Under the pieces are notes generated by a model. That model was not told the DNA's origin, searched no databases, and saw only the letters and a list, made by a program, of their open reading frames with translations. A program made the translations under genes and the position numbers. Source: Taxillus chinensis (lineage: Eukaryota; Streptophyta; Magnoliopsida; Santalales; Loranthaceae). From it: a DNA stretch of 64,000 nucleotides. Where the stretch lies: positions 53,857,897-53,921,896 of the forward strand of contig CM042087.1 in NCBI GenBank assembly GCA_023512835.1, in the 5' to 3' direction. Every line of letters begins with the position of its first letter. The first letter of the stretch is position 1. This document shows positions 1 to 11,080 of the stretch, piece by piece.

Positions 1-532
1 GCCCTCCCCTAGGTGCCTCCTTGTTGTAGACCCCCTACCAGCCCTGCCACGCGCCGGGAGGGGGGGGTAGGGGGTGGTGGGTTCCTAAATGCTGTCCAAC
101 AAACCCCATGAATACCCTGACAAAAATACCCGAACAAAAACAAGTCCTTAGATGGCCAGCGAGCCACCCAAGATGGACCAAGAGGCGGGGCATCCTAAAG
201 AGGAAGAAAAAGAAAGTAGGTGGACAAGGTTTTCCTGCTCCTTCTTCCTTTATATTGACAAAAAAACAATTGATAGAAAGGTCAACACCCAGTCGCCATG
301 GAGAATTCTTATAAGCCGGTGTCTTGTCACCCGCCTTGGACCGAGTTACCCACATAGGGGACCTGGCCTTTCGGCCCTAAGGGGGACCCACGGTTAACTC
401 ACCACATTGTAAAAAATGAAATTAAACACTATTATTTTTTTTTTTTTTTTTGGAAATGGTCCTTGCCCCAGCACGACGGGAGGGTTTGCACCGAAGCCTC
501 CCCCCTTCTTAGGGGGGACTCCGGCGGCGATG

Positions 533-563
<31 letters not shown>

Positions 564-3447
564 GTGAGACCCCCTGACCGTGGGCAGTGAGAGATGCCAC
601 CGAGGGGGGGGGGGGGGGGGGGGGGGGGGGGTGGGGGGGTAGCACGGCGACCACGTGCCCAAACCGCACCCCGCCGCGCCGTCCCGCGGCCGGCGCGGCC
701 CCGGGGGGGGGGGGGGGGGGGGGGGGGCTGTCCCCACCCGTGTCCACCGTTGTTGGCGTGGCAAACGAAAACTGGTTCCAAAAAAAAAAAAAACACCCTC
801 ACACCTGAAACAATAAGAAAACCCCATATGCGACCCCGCTGGACACAAGACTCCGCTCTCTCTTCCAAGTTTTTCGATGGAGGGGGGGGGTTTTTTTTTT
901 TTTTTCTAAACCACCTTTTAGGGGGGGTTTTTTTTTTTTTTTATTTTAACCCTCTTTTTTTGCAAGTGTTGTATTTATGATCCTAAATAATAAATGATAC
1001 TAATTTTGAAAAAATCTGACCCTCTAATCTTTCCGAAAGAAAACCTAAACGTAAAACGCCCTGCTCTGCCCTTACTTGGAACGGGTCTTCCAAAGGTGGA
1101 GGGGCGAGGGGCGACGTGGATCCGGGGGTTGGGGACGGAGTTTCGCCTAGGGAGAGCCGGAGGCAGGACTCGGCGATGATGGAGCCACTAAGGTGGAGGT
1201 GCAAAGCGGGGGGACAGAGATCTTGAGGAGGAGAGAGAGAGTCACAGCCTCGTAAGGCAGAGCAGAGTTAAGGCATGGTGGGCATCCAAGCAGCGAGACT
1301 CCGAGGGCTTGGGGGCTAGGGGAGACTGGTGACGATGAGGGTGGAGTGGACACCAGTAACAGCGAGGAGCGACAACAACAATCCAGGCGTGAGGCGTCGA
1401 ATGCAACGTAGGTGGCGAGAAGTGAGGTGAGACGTGAAAGGTGAGGCGAAACGTTACCTTAATTTTTTTTTGTGGCCCCATTAACCTAGGGGCCTCAATC
1501 CGTGGCCTTTGGCCACAAAAGCCCAGAGCCGGCCTTAGGGGCCCGAGAGTTCAATTGGGTAGATGAGGGAGAAGGTATATACATAATCACAGTGTGGTTT
1601 GGTTGGGGCAAGACGTACAATTGTTTTGCCAAAGTGGAGGTAGAAAAAGGTTTAGGCTATGTTTGGTGAATTTTAATTATTTTTTAAAATATAATTGATT
1701 TTAAAAAAATTAAGTCTTTTATCATTTACAAATAATTTTAAATTTATTGAATCTATTGTTTTTAATATCAATAATCGTTTTATTACACGGACTCTTATTA
1801 TTTTACGGTGGCAAAATAAAAAATAAATAGGGTGGTCATGGGCGATGAAAGCCTGTGTGGAGTATGTACATGATAATGGGCCAGTTTGATATTGCTTTTG
1901 GAAAGCTGCTTCTGCTTATAAAATAAGCAAAAGCAGCAAAAGCTGTTTGGTAAAATAAAAAAAGTGCTTATAACAAAAGTTTTTGTTTTTTTCTCAAAAG
2001 CAAAAACAATTTAGAGGTTGCTTCTAGAAGGTGCTTTTTAAAATAACAATAATATCCCTTTATATCATACACTACGCTATGCACAGGAGGAGCGATGGGG
2101 ATGGAGGGAGAGTTGGAATCGCAACGGGGATGGAGGGAAGCTGCTTCTTAGTTGTTAAAAAAACATATTATCCCCAAAACTAAGCCTATTATTAACCCAA
2201 ATGTATGAGAGAAATTCAGTACCAAAGACCAAAACACAAAACCAAATGCCAAATTTCTCTTGCTCATTGACCCATTTTAGCTTCCTAGTAATTCTCCTAC
2301 AGTTGATTCCTTGCTGAATCAAATCTATCTAGATTTATAAATTAACTATCCCTCTCTTTCTCTCTGTTTCTAGCAGAATACCCAGAAAAGCCCAAAATTG
2401 ATGCTGATGCAGATGGGGGTGGTAGGGGGAGGGGAGGTGTCACTGACACAGGAGGCGGTGCAAGAGTAAGGGGATATGGGAGGCGATAGGATTTGAGGGG
2501 AGTGATGATTTTTTTAATATTTTTTAAATTATAATATAAATAAAAAAATTAATTTTTATCTTTTAAATTTTTATAGTAATTTAATTTTAATTTATCAAAT
2601 ATTTATCACATATTTTTTAAAAATTTATTTATTAAATATTATCTATGTATTTTTTTAACATAATTAAAATAATTTTTTCTAAAATCATAACAATAACAAC
2701 ATCAAGCTAACACACTAAACGAGAAAAACCAGCAACGGACGTGCTTACTTTAAGTTAATGGCAGTGTAAAACTTTTTAGTTATTATTTCATACTAAAACT
2801 GTTTGGTCACTCACGTTCCTCGCACTCCAAAATCCAAATGCATTTCGCGTGAAATCCGATGGGGCGTGAAGGGAATTAATCAACGCTAGGGGAATGGAAT
2901 AAGAGGGGCTACGTACACTATTTATAACTATTTTTTTCAAAAATTTTAAATTTAAACTATTTTTTTTACTTTTTTTTATAAATTTATACCATAAATTTTC
3001 TTAATCACTGATTATATTATTAAAATAATATTTTATATTTATATTTTATTTAATAATAAAATTTTATAATTTAATATACATATAAAAAATAAAATTACGA
3101 AAATAAAAATTATAATTATAAAAAGCGTACCGTACTTTTTTATATATTATAAGATTGATGAAAGAAAAATAAATCTAAAATTTCTGTCAAAAAAACGACT
3201 TTTTCATTAATTTTCTTTTAAACGATAACAACTTTCCTCTAAATTTCCACCTAAAGTCCCAAAAATTGTTTGCGCCTCTGAGAAAAGCAACCCACAAAAA
3301 AAAAAAACAGGGGAACTTATTATTTAAAACAAAAAATGGGGCGAAAAGGGACAATCAGCGCTGCTCCATCGCACGTGGCAACAGCTCGGTACCACGTCGT
3401 CCGTTCGGACGGTGGTGATTATGATCGCATCTGATGGTGTAGCGAGC
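1..3447. other. Spacer without a recognisable gene; low-complexity and AT-rich DNA
   Basis: I see no coding gene here. The first 1.5 kb is GC-rich in patches and holds homopolymers: T at 434-451, G at 532-561, 604-631 and 703-727, A near 780-793, and T near 891-905 and 927-942. Open frames over these tracts only read the homopolymers. From 1875 the DNA becomes AT-rich. It contains the kind of sequence seen in plant hAT-type MITEs, with alternating forms of CTGCTTTTG and AGCAAAAGCAG near 1895-1950, but I could not pair two clean termini. A GAGCCGGCC-type motif near 1526, often seen at plant DNA-transposon ends, also lacks a partner. Confidence 0.5.
532..727. repeat. Three long poly-G runs in GC-rich DNA
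   Basis: The runs cover 532-561 (30 G), 604-631 (28 G, followed by T and seven more G) and 703-727 (25 G). They are separated by GC-rich, non-repetitive sequence. Any one of them can in principle form a G-quadruplex. Runs this long are rare in plant genomes, and their exact lengths are unreliable in most sequencing data. Confidence 0.9.
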
Positions 3448-3462
3448 TATAGCTAGGCCAGC

Positions 3463-3475
3463 TCTCTATATGAAT
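3463..3475 (+). promoter_or_regulatory. Possible TATA region of the HIPP gene
   Basis: CTCTATATGAATA lies about 140 bp upstream of the chosen ATG at 3609, a reasonable distance for a core promoter plus a 5' UTR. A CT-rich stretch (near 3518-3530) follows, as in many plant 5' leaders. There is no transcript evidence, so this is only a candidate. Confidence 0.3.
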
Positions 3476-3608
3476 ATGATGATATTCGCACCATAGAGGT
3501 GCCCCGACAGACAACCCACCCTCCCTCCTCTTTTGTGTGAGTGAGCGGAAAACAGAGGGTGTCTCTCGTTTCCAGTGCGTGCTCGAGACCCGAGCTTGCG
3601 AATTCCGG

Positions 3609-5346
3609 ATGGGTGAGGTCTGAAATTGGCTCTAGTCTCCCTCTGAGTTTTTAGCTTTGTTATGCGTGCTTGTGTTTTTTTGCGGTCATAATTGTACATG
3701 CTGCGCGCGTTGATTTTGGATTTGGGTGTTGTTGATTTTGCCCCTTTGGGTTGGTCAGGAACCAAAGAAGCCAGGGGAGAACAAAGCAGAGCCGGAGAAG
3801 CAGCAGCAGCAGCCAGATGAGGCGAAGAAGGTGAAGAAAGAGGAGGAGAAGCCGGCGGAGGAGGGGAAGGATTGTAAGGAGGGCCCCCCTCAGCCTCCGC
3901 CGGAGATTGTGCTGAGAGTGTACATGCATTGCGAGGGCTGTGCTCGCAAGATCCGAAGATGCCTCAAAGGGTTCCCAGGTCAGGTCCAGGAGTCCAGATC
4001 TGTTGTTATTGTACATAAACTTGTTTTTTTTTTTTTTTGTGGGAGTCTCTAGTTTGGTAGTGGTTGAAAATTTGAGAGATTTGTTGATTGGATTAGTAGA
4101 GTTGTCTTTTTTTTAGGCGTTGAGAGCGTGACTACTGACTGTAAGAGTCACAAGGTTATTGTAAAAGGGGAAAAGGCGGACCCTCTGAAGGTTCAGGAGA
4201 GGGTTCAGAGGAAAAGCCGTCGCCAAGTTGACCTTCTTTCTCCCATCCCCAAGCCGCCTCCCCCCCAAGATGCCAAGAAAAAAGAGGAGATTGATGAGCC
4301 TAAACCAGAAGAAAAAAAAGAAGAGGTCTACCTCTCTGTCCCTTCTTTCCATTTTGTATTTTAAAATTTTCAAAATGTGTTTCATCGAATCTGTTGATTT
4401 TAGAATGGTGGGGTTGATTCATTTTGGCAGGCTCCTCCATCCACAACGGTGGTGCTGAGGGTTCACATGCATTGCGAAGCTTGCGCTGAGGAGATCAAAA
4501 AACCAATCCTGAGAATGAAAGGTTCATTCTTTTTGAATCTGTTGAAGCATTAAAAAGATGTTTATTATTAATGACTCCATCATCTTCTATTTTTATAATC
4601 AAATTATCATATAAAGAAATGGGTGGTTGATAATACGTTGCCTTTTATTTTTCTAGATTGCTGGTCAATTTTTTCATTATAAAAAAAATCGTCTTCTTTG
4701 TCTCGTCTTAAAAAATTATATGCAGACAACAACGTTTGGGGTTGTTAAGTGTCAATTTCTTTATTCTCTGCCCATTCCATTCTCACCCACACGTTCATCA
4801 CAGCCTTACAAATCCCATATACACCGAAGTCCATGATTCTTTCCCAAATTTGATATTATTTTAGGGGTGGAGTCGGTCGAGCCGGATTTGAAGGGCTCTC
4901 AGGTTGCCGTGAATGGCGTGTTCGAACCGGCGAGGCTGGTGGAGTATGTGTACAAGAGGACAGGGAAGCACGCCGCCATCGTCGCCGTCAAGCAAGAGCC
5001 AGAGAAGAAAGAAGAGAACAAGGGCGGCAAGGACGTAAAAGAGGATAAAAAGGCTGAGCCCGGGGCTACTGCGCCGGAGGAGACGACGAAAGGGCCGGAG
5101 GGGGATGCTGCCGCCGGCGATAAAGACGGTGGCGGAGAATCCAAGCCACTGACAGAGGAGGCAGCGGCGGATTGGAGTGGTCCGACGGAGATGGATATGA
5201 AGAAGTACGAGTATTATTACCACTATCAAATACAGCCGCAGATGCCGTTGTACACGGCGGCGCAGGCTCTTCCGATGGCGTTCCCGCCGGCTTACCCGCC
5301 GCAGATCTTCAGCGACGAGAATCCCAATGCGTGTTCAGTCATGTAA
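3609..5346 (+). CDS. HIPP7: Heavy-metal-associated isoprenylated plant protein (HIPP7-like), 5 coding exons
   Basis: The proposed CDS is join(3609-3617, 3759-3978, 4117-4325, 4431-4521, 4865-5346), 336 aa. All introns are GT-AG and the phases agree. Exon 1 encodes only Met-Gly-Glu, which matches the MGEE start of HIPP7-type proteins and decides the start. After a Lys/Glu-rich stretch come HMA domain 1 (about residues 52-120; MHCEGC, Cys61 and Cys64) and HMA domain 2 (about 151-215; MHCEAC, Cys161 and Cys164). A charged Lys/Glu/Gly linker follows, then a Tyr/Pro-rich tail ending FSDENPNACSVM. CSVM is a CaaX box, predicting farnesylation at Cys333 and membrane attachment. HIPPs bind metals such as Cd, Zn or Cu through the HMA cysteines and act in metal homeostasis and stress. 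Odd: Pro171 stands where relatives usually have Arg (KKR to KKP). A possible AATAAA lies at 5414. It is the only intact-looking host gene in the window. Confidence 0.9.
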
Positions 5347-5599
5347 AAAGAGTGGGGCAGCGAGGGTAACACGGGGAATTCGATAGGAGTATGAGGGGTA
5401 AAGAAGGAAAACAAATAAAACAGGTCTCGTGGGCTTGCCATGTGGCATGTGCCCGTGTCCTCTCATGTCTCACCCCTTTGTTGTTCGGCGTTAGCTCTCA
5501 AAGGTGTACAATGTCTTTACACTGCAGTGGAACAGTAGAATTTTGTGAGAAATTGTACCTTTCTTACAACAAAGAGTTAATTTCTTTTTAAAATTATGA

Positions 5600-7839
5600 A
5601 TAGGTATATATATGTGTGTATATGTATATATAAATTAAATGGAGTTAGCTAGGTAATATAAAGTTCATATTTTATTCAGAATATGATTTTGTTTTTCCAA
5701 CATTCCTTTAGTTACTAATGAATATTAAATTTAGTAATTTTATTTTTTTTAATCATTTCTGGTTATTTTTTATAAACCTTATAAATTTTTATCTTATTAA
5801 ATGTTGTGTATTTATTAGCTTATGTTTTAAATGGTTAAATCAACTTAAGTAATTTTTTTTATTTTTTTTGTAATTATGGCTATTCTAAAATGAATATTAT
5901 TATTTTGAATTTTGTCCATTATAGTTTTATCAAACATATATTTTAACATTTGCATCTTAGTGGCATTAAGATTTTATATATGTTATTTTTTGTTAGCCTA
6001 ATACTATTTCATGTAACAAAGAAGGTTTAATAGTCTTATAATTTTTTTTAAATGTAGTGGTATTCCGATCAAATTGTTGGCTTTAATAGTGTAGGTCCAA
6101 CTAAAATGTTGGCTTTGATACTAACTTGTTACTATTATTTATTGCCTTGGAAGCGGCTTAACTTGTTTGTTGAAATTGTTGTCAAATATAGAATATGACA
6201 TTTTGTGTTTGGCTAAGGATTCTTGACTATTTCACTTGTGCGAGTTCGAGGGCGCAAGTGCCTCGGCGAGGGTCATGCTAGCTTTAGGGGTAGAGCTCTT
6301 TGCAGGGGTTGAAGGGGCAGAGCCTCTGGAAGCCAAATTATTTTGAAAAGATGCACATGATTGGAGTATGCAATATGGACCACAGCATGGGTCACAGGCC
6401 ATGACATAGGCTGGGATATAGGCTAGTTCGGGCACTCCTTTAAGTTTTGGTCTTTGCTTTGAGTTGAGGTACGAGTAAAGATCAATGTTAGTATTGAGTG
6501 ATGGCTAATTAAAATTGAGATATAGGAGCGCGGGTCACAGGCCGTGACATAGGTTGGGATATTTGTCATTTATTTTAGTGGATAAGATTTATTAGAGAAG
6601 GAGATCAACGGGTGAGAATTAGCTATTATGTAGAAACTTATGCTTAGGTTGATTTATGATATAATTTTTATTTGGTGATAAAGATATTTAGTTGGTATTG
6701 TGCTCGGCGATACGAGCTTTTTGGCTGTAGTTGGATCAAATTTAGAGTTTGGGATCCCAAAAGACTACCTGTGTAATTTTGGTTATTTATTAATTAAAGA
6801 AATTAGCAAAAAAATATAAATAGCTCTCGGCGTGCGTCATTTGCATTTTCGACCTTGGTGAAAGGGAGAGCGTGGATAGAGCTTGGAAGCGGAGCTTGCC
6901 GAATTGAAGTTTGGAAGTGGAGCTTGTCGAATTAGAGCTTGGAGCTCGAGTTTTGGGGTTGATTCATTCATGAATCCTTACCAAGTAGGTACTCTTGAAC
7001 TTTCTATTTCGATTTTTTTTTGATATGCATGACTTTGACATGATTTATGAAATTTAGCATGAATCCTAGGTTTTAGGGGAAATTCAATTTTGGTTTGAAT
7101 ATGGTATTTAGTATTTAATTTACGATTAAGATCGAATATGGATAGTTTTAAGTATGTGTTTCTGTGATCTTGGGGTTTTATAACAGTGTATTGCATGAGG
7201 GTTGTGAGGGCAACCATGAAATTTGTATTTAGATCTAAATAGATATAATCTATAAATATAGAAATATATATATATATATATTGTGTGTGTGTGTGTGTGT
7301 GTGTGTTTTATAGATGTTATCATGTGATTTAAAGGCATTTATGACGTATTTTGAGGTGTATATTGCAGTTTGTTGATTAAAAGTGTGTTGTGAGAGTTTG
7401 GGGGTCGCTTGGTCAATTTTAGACAAGGATTAGGCTAAAATGACGATAAACAATACCTTTAGCGAACTATTAGGTTGGTGACGCGTTAATGGTTAAGGGT
7501 CAAAAGTTTAAGTTAAAAGTTTGGTTTGAAGGTTCGAAGGGTCAAAGGCTTGGGTCGAAGGTTAGAGCCGCTTTGAGCCAGCAGTTTCAAGTCAATAGCT
7601 TCGAGTCAGAGCATCTTCGAGTTAATTCTTTGGGTCAGGATCTTCGAGGTAGAGCTTCGAGCTTCGAGGTAGGGTTCCTAGGAAGCTTTCGGGGCTGGTT
7701 TTTGAGCTATTCCTATTATTTTTCCTAACCCAAGTTTTGTATATAAAATAAATCCTTATGCCTTTTTCGAGGAATGAAATTTTGTTGTTTGCTTGACATG
7801 AAATGTTATATGATATGTGTCATTAATGGTTTTTGTCCA
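5600..7839. other. Spacer, no gene; diverged repeat motifs
   Basis: No coding potential is visible. A roughly 30-bp motif containing GGGTCACAGGCC and TGACATAGG occurs at about 6389-6425 and again at 6533-6562, possibly a diverged LTR end. A TATA-like AATATAAATAG lies near 6815-6825. From 7489 to 7690 there are loose repeats of GGTCAAAGG and TTCGAGGTAG type, resembling the TTGACC-rich LTR repeats later in the window. These are probably old LTR-retrotransposon remains, but no element boundary can be drawn. Confidence 0.4.
7264..7307. repeat. Compound (AT)n(TG)n microsatellite
   Basis: An AT run from about 7264 to 7281 passes directly into a TG run to about 7307. Confidence 0.9.
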
Positions 7840-8060
7840 GGCCCGTTTGGGGTGAGCTCAACCGAAACCCATGGTGAGAAATAGAGTCGTCACCAATTGT
7901 TTTTGGGGCATAGTTGTATACCATCTACCTTAAGTAGTTTAAATGTGATCTGCGTTACTAGAAAAGGGCTCGGGAGTTAGCTACGTGTAAGAAAGGATTA
8001 ACATTCCTACAACGCCCTTTTAGTATCTATCTTAGGAGGAAGAGGTTTCTATTTGTTTTT
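7840..8060 (-). mobile_element. Tat/Ogre-type LTR remnant
   Basis: Read on the minus strand, this stretch has the run of motifs found near the 3' end of the Tat-like LTRs at 35.97-36.26 and 38.08-38.36 kb: a GGGCGTTG-type segment, a TTACACGTAGC and ACTCCCGAGCCC block, a TTGGTGACGACTC block, and a CGGGCCTGGACAAAAACC end. In the two other copies the corresponding blocks read ACTCCCGAACC, TTTGGTGGCGACTC and CCCGGTCAAAAACGGG. No coding region is attached. It is an old, truncated copy. Confidence 0.5.
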
Positions 8061-8387
8061 TGAAAATTTTACACTTTTTATTTAGTTAAGTTATTTGTTA
8101 AAGTTATAATTAAATTTGATTTACTCTAAGTTGCTAAAGGAGATCCTAAAGATTTTGGTCTTTTCTTTTTATTTCTAAATTATTTGTTTGAAGTGGAAAA
8201 TGAATCCAGTTAATTTAGTGGTCTAAGTTTTAAAAAGGGATACTAGATTTTGGTTTAAGTTGCTCCTTTTTTGCTTTTGCTTTTGTTTTTTTTTTTGAAA
8301 GGTTTTTTTTTATTTTTTGTTTTTTTTTAAAGGAGTGAAAATAAGAACTAACACATGTTAAAAATAAAAATGCATATTTGTGTCTTT

Positions 8388-8392
8388 GTTTT
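8388..8392. repeat. Target site duplication GTTTT (outer solo LTR, left)
   Basis: GTTTT directly precedes TGTTGGATC and is repeated directly after ACCAACA at 28217-28221. The surroundings are T-rich, so a chance match is possible, but the LTR termini at both edges support it. Confidence 0.7.
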
Positions 8393-8499
8393 TGTTGGAT
8401 CAAACCCAGAATTTGGATGATGCAGATAAAACCCTATGCATTTTGATTTGAGACCTTGTATGTTTATTCTTAGTTGTTGTAGAAAATATAACTCTAATT

Positions 8500-8955
8500 C
8501 GAACCTTCACTCATGAGAGCAAAGCTAAGGACAGGATACATAATCCTGATTCGGACCAATGTGAGTGTCGTCAAGCACTTGGTAAATAACCAAGTTCTCA
8601 TACGGAATAAGGATCACTTGTGCGGATCAAACACTTAAATTTACGAACTAAGGAATCCGCGTCTTACACTTGAATGGACTAAGTTAAGTAAATGCGGAAT
8701 AAGAATCCTAGTCTACATCTCGCACGGAGTAAGAACTGTCACGGAATAAAAAGCTAAGTTTTCCACTTAAGCGGACTAAGGACAAGAAGACATGGAATAA
8801 GGAATCTGAGTCTTCCATTCATGCGGAGTAAGAAAGGACTTGTGCGGAATAAGGACCCGAGTCCTTTGTTCGCACGGAGCAAGGAAAAGAGATGCAGAGT
8901 AAGGAATCCGAACCTTTTACTCGAGTGGAGTAAGGATGCGCTGATATGGAGTAAG
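8500..8955. repeat. Degenerate short tandem repeats with GGAATAAG core
   Basis: CGGAATAAGGA, CGGAGTAAGG and similar words recur every 20-45 bp, more than a dozen times, up to the insertion point of the Tekay-type element. The series resumes at about 27520. It is part of the solo LTR and probably of its U3 region. Confidence 0.8.
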
Positions 8956-9392
8956 CCATTGTAAGGACCCGTACCTTGAGTTAGTCACAGTTTTGCCTTC
9001 TTAGTAGAGTTTTTCTAGATTTTGACCTAGTGAATGGACTCCAATGAATTCACGTGCAAAAGAAAAGATGCTTAGAATGATGTCCTCTATCTACCATAGA
9101 AGTTTCAAGCCAAACGGACGTGTATGTGAGGTGCACGTGAATTGGGTCCATTTCATGTACAAGTGTGGTTGTCTTCTACATGATGCAAGGAAGCTAGGGG
9201 TGAAGTTTGAGCGCATTTGGAGTGCATTTGGAGTTGCACGTGAATTGGGGAATTCACGTGCAAATTGGCGTGCGCCATATTTTTTGCATGGTTCCCTTGG
9301 TTTTGACATTCTAATAATCTTTCTCCAAAGGACCATGTTGAAATTCTGAGTATTTTGGCCTATATGGGTGCGGAAAGGTGCTAACTTGTGTG

Positions 9393-9470
9393 ATCAAAAC
9401 TATGTCGTTTTGATCCTGGGATTCACTTAATCAAAACTACGTCGTTTTGATGTTGTGTTGTCTATATAAG
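9393..9470 (+). promoter_or_regulatory. LTR promoter: paired ACGT palindromes plus TATA box
   Basis: Two 22-bp inverted repeats, with arms ATCAAAAC and GTTTTGAT around an ACGTCG core, sit at 9393-9414 (core ATGTCG) and 9430-9451, just upstream of TATATAAG at 9463-9470. The same arrangement occurs in the 3' LTR (26227-26248, 26264-26285, TATA 26297-26304) with both cores ACGTCG. ACGT cores are typical bZIP targets; binding here is inference. Confidence 0.7.
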
Positions 9471-10026
9471 GAGGAGAAGCCCCTCTGTTTTAGGGTTAGG
9501 GTTTGTTGTTCCACCAGCCGTCGCAGAGAGAGAGAGAGAGGGAAGGAGAGCTCCTGGTTCTTGCTGGGCGTCTTGCGTGGGTGGTCGGTGCTTCGTGGGT
9601 GGACGGCGTTCGACGTGGGATCGGGACATTTCTGTGTTGTTGCGTTTTACTTGAGGTAGGGGTTTTGTTCTTTCTAAATCCTCCTCTGTCCTAGGGTTCT
9701 AGGGAAGATTATGGGTTATATCTGTTATATATACATATGTAATCCCTATAGGTGTGATCTCCTATATGGATGTTGGCCTTCAATGGCAGTTTTTGGTGTA
9801 TTCTGGTGTTGGATGGTGTGCATATTAAGTGTTTGATAAAATGCCTGTGTGGATATATGCCTATGCTAGTATGTGTTTGATTTTATGCCTGATGGGGTGT
9901 GCGAACTAAGTGGTTGGTATTATGCCTGTGAAAGTGTGTATGCTACGTGTTTGGTTTAATGCCTGTGTGACCTTGTATGCTGTGCTTGTGGAACCCGGTG
10001 GCTGTGGAAGCCCGGGACTGGAAATG

Positions 10027-10250
10027 TTAGCCTGTGTGGCTAAGCCTATATGGCCGTGGATATGTTAGCCTGTGTGGCTAAGCCTATATGGCCGTGGATA
10101 TGTTAGCCTGTGTGGCTAAGCTTGAGAGGCTGTGGATATGTTAGCCCGTGTGGCTAAGCCTGAGTGGCTGTGGATATGTTAGCCCGTGTGGCTAAGCCTG
10201 AGTGGCTGTGGATTTGTTAGCCTATGTGGCTAAGCCTGTATGGCTGTGGA
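10027..10250 (+). repeat. 37-bp tandem repeat in the 5' LTR (6 copies)
   Basis: Units of the form TTAGCCTGTGTGGCTAAGCC followed by a variable half ending GTGGATATG. The copies differ by a few bases. The 3' LTR has five copies (about 26860-27050), so copy number changed after insertion or in assembly. Confidence 0.9.
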
Positions 10251-10689
10251 TAGGTGTGTGCCTTGTGAATGTGGAATACTACTTGTTTACATTTTATTGT
10301 CACTACACTGCACCTGTACACACTCATGTACACGCTAGGAGCATGGGATGGGTTGGGGAGACATGATCCCTACTGAGCTGTGGTTGCTCACCCCTCCCTC
10401 TATGTTGTGTTTTCTTTCAGGAACATACAGGCGTTAGGTGGGACCCCAAGGTGGAAGACCATATTTACTTTACTGTCTACCATTTATGTTGTTTTTTTTA
10501 TGGGAACTGATGTAACCCCAGTGGGGATGGATTGAAAAGAGGACTTTGTTGTAATAAAGACTGATTTGGTTTGTGGATGTTTAAAATGTAATATTCTTGA
10601 TTTGTATCCTAACCCCTTTGCCCTCCATGTGGGTAAAAGGGGAGTCACGTGCCGGTTTCCTCGGGTTGGAAATCCGGGGCGTGACAATA

Positions 10690-10701
10690 TGGTATCAAAG
10701 C
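10690..10701 (+). other. Primer binding site (initiator tRNA-Met type)
   Basis: TGGTATCAAAGC begins three bases after the 5' LTR. It differs at one base from the common plant initiator-Met primer site TGGTATCAGAGC. Confidence 0.85.
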
Positions 10702-11080
10702 ATGGTCTAGTTGGCCTAGGGTAGTGGGCGGACCTGGTTATCCTAAGTCCTTTGGAGGCGCCTGGAGGGACATGCCTGATCAACATGGTCCTCTTTGAGC
10801 CTCCAAGGTGTACTTAGGGTAGTCCAGTCTTGTGGTAGGATTGCATGCATTGGCATTAGTTTGCTGTGAATGTGTGCTGAACTGTGGATAAGATCATATG
10901 ATTAAGTGAAATGTGCAACTCTGATTTGTGTGGCAATGTGTACTGAACTGTGCAATGTGATTGACACGATGTATGTGTGCAATGTTATGTGATGGTGGAA
11001 TTGATCAGTGGGGTAGAGGTAGTGACGCGATAGATTATAAAATTGTTTTGACGTTGTGCTTCTTACTTCGTGTAGTAAGA

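Larger units (their letters stand above)
8960..10686 (+). repeat. 5' LTR of the Tekay-type element
   Basis: It starts TGTAAGGACCCGTACC and ends CCGGGGCGTGACA (1727 bp). It carries two 22-bp ACGTCG-centred palindromes (9393-9414, 9430-9451), a TATA box (9463-9470), a GA-rich leader and six copies of a roughly 37-bp repeat (10027-10250). It differs from the 3' LTR by a few substitutions, several small indels and one repeat copy. Confidence 0.95.

Noticed and set aside
394..980. Overlapping Pro- and Gly-rich open frames on both strands
   Set aside because: They read through poly-G and poly-C tracts; no start context, splice sites or family signature.
9044..9349. 101-aa frame present in both Tekay-type LTRs
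   Set aside because: It lies within the LTR before the TATA box and is duplicated only because LTRs are. No domain is visible.
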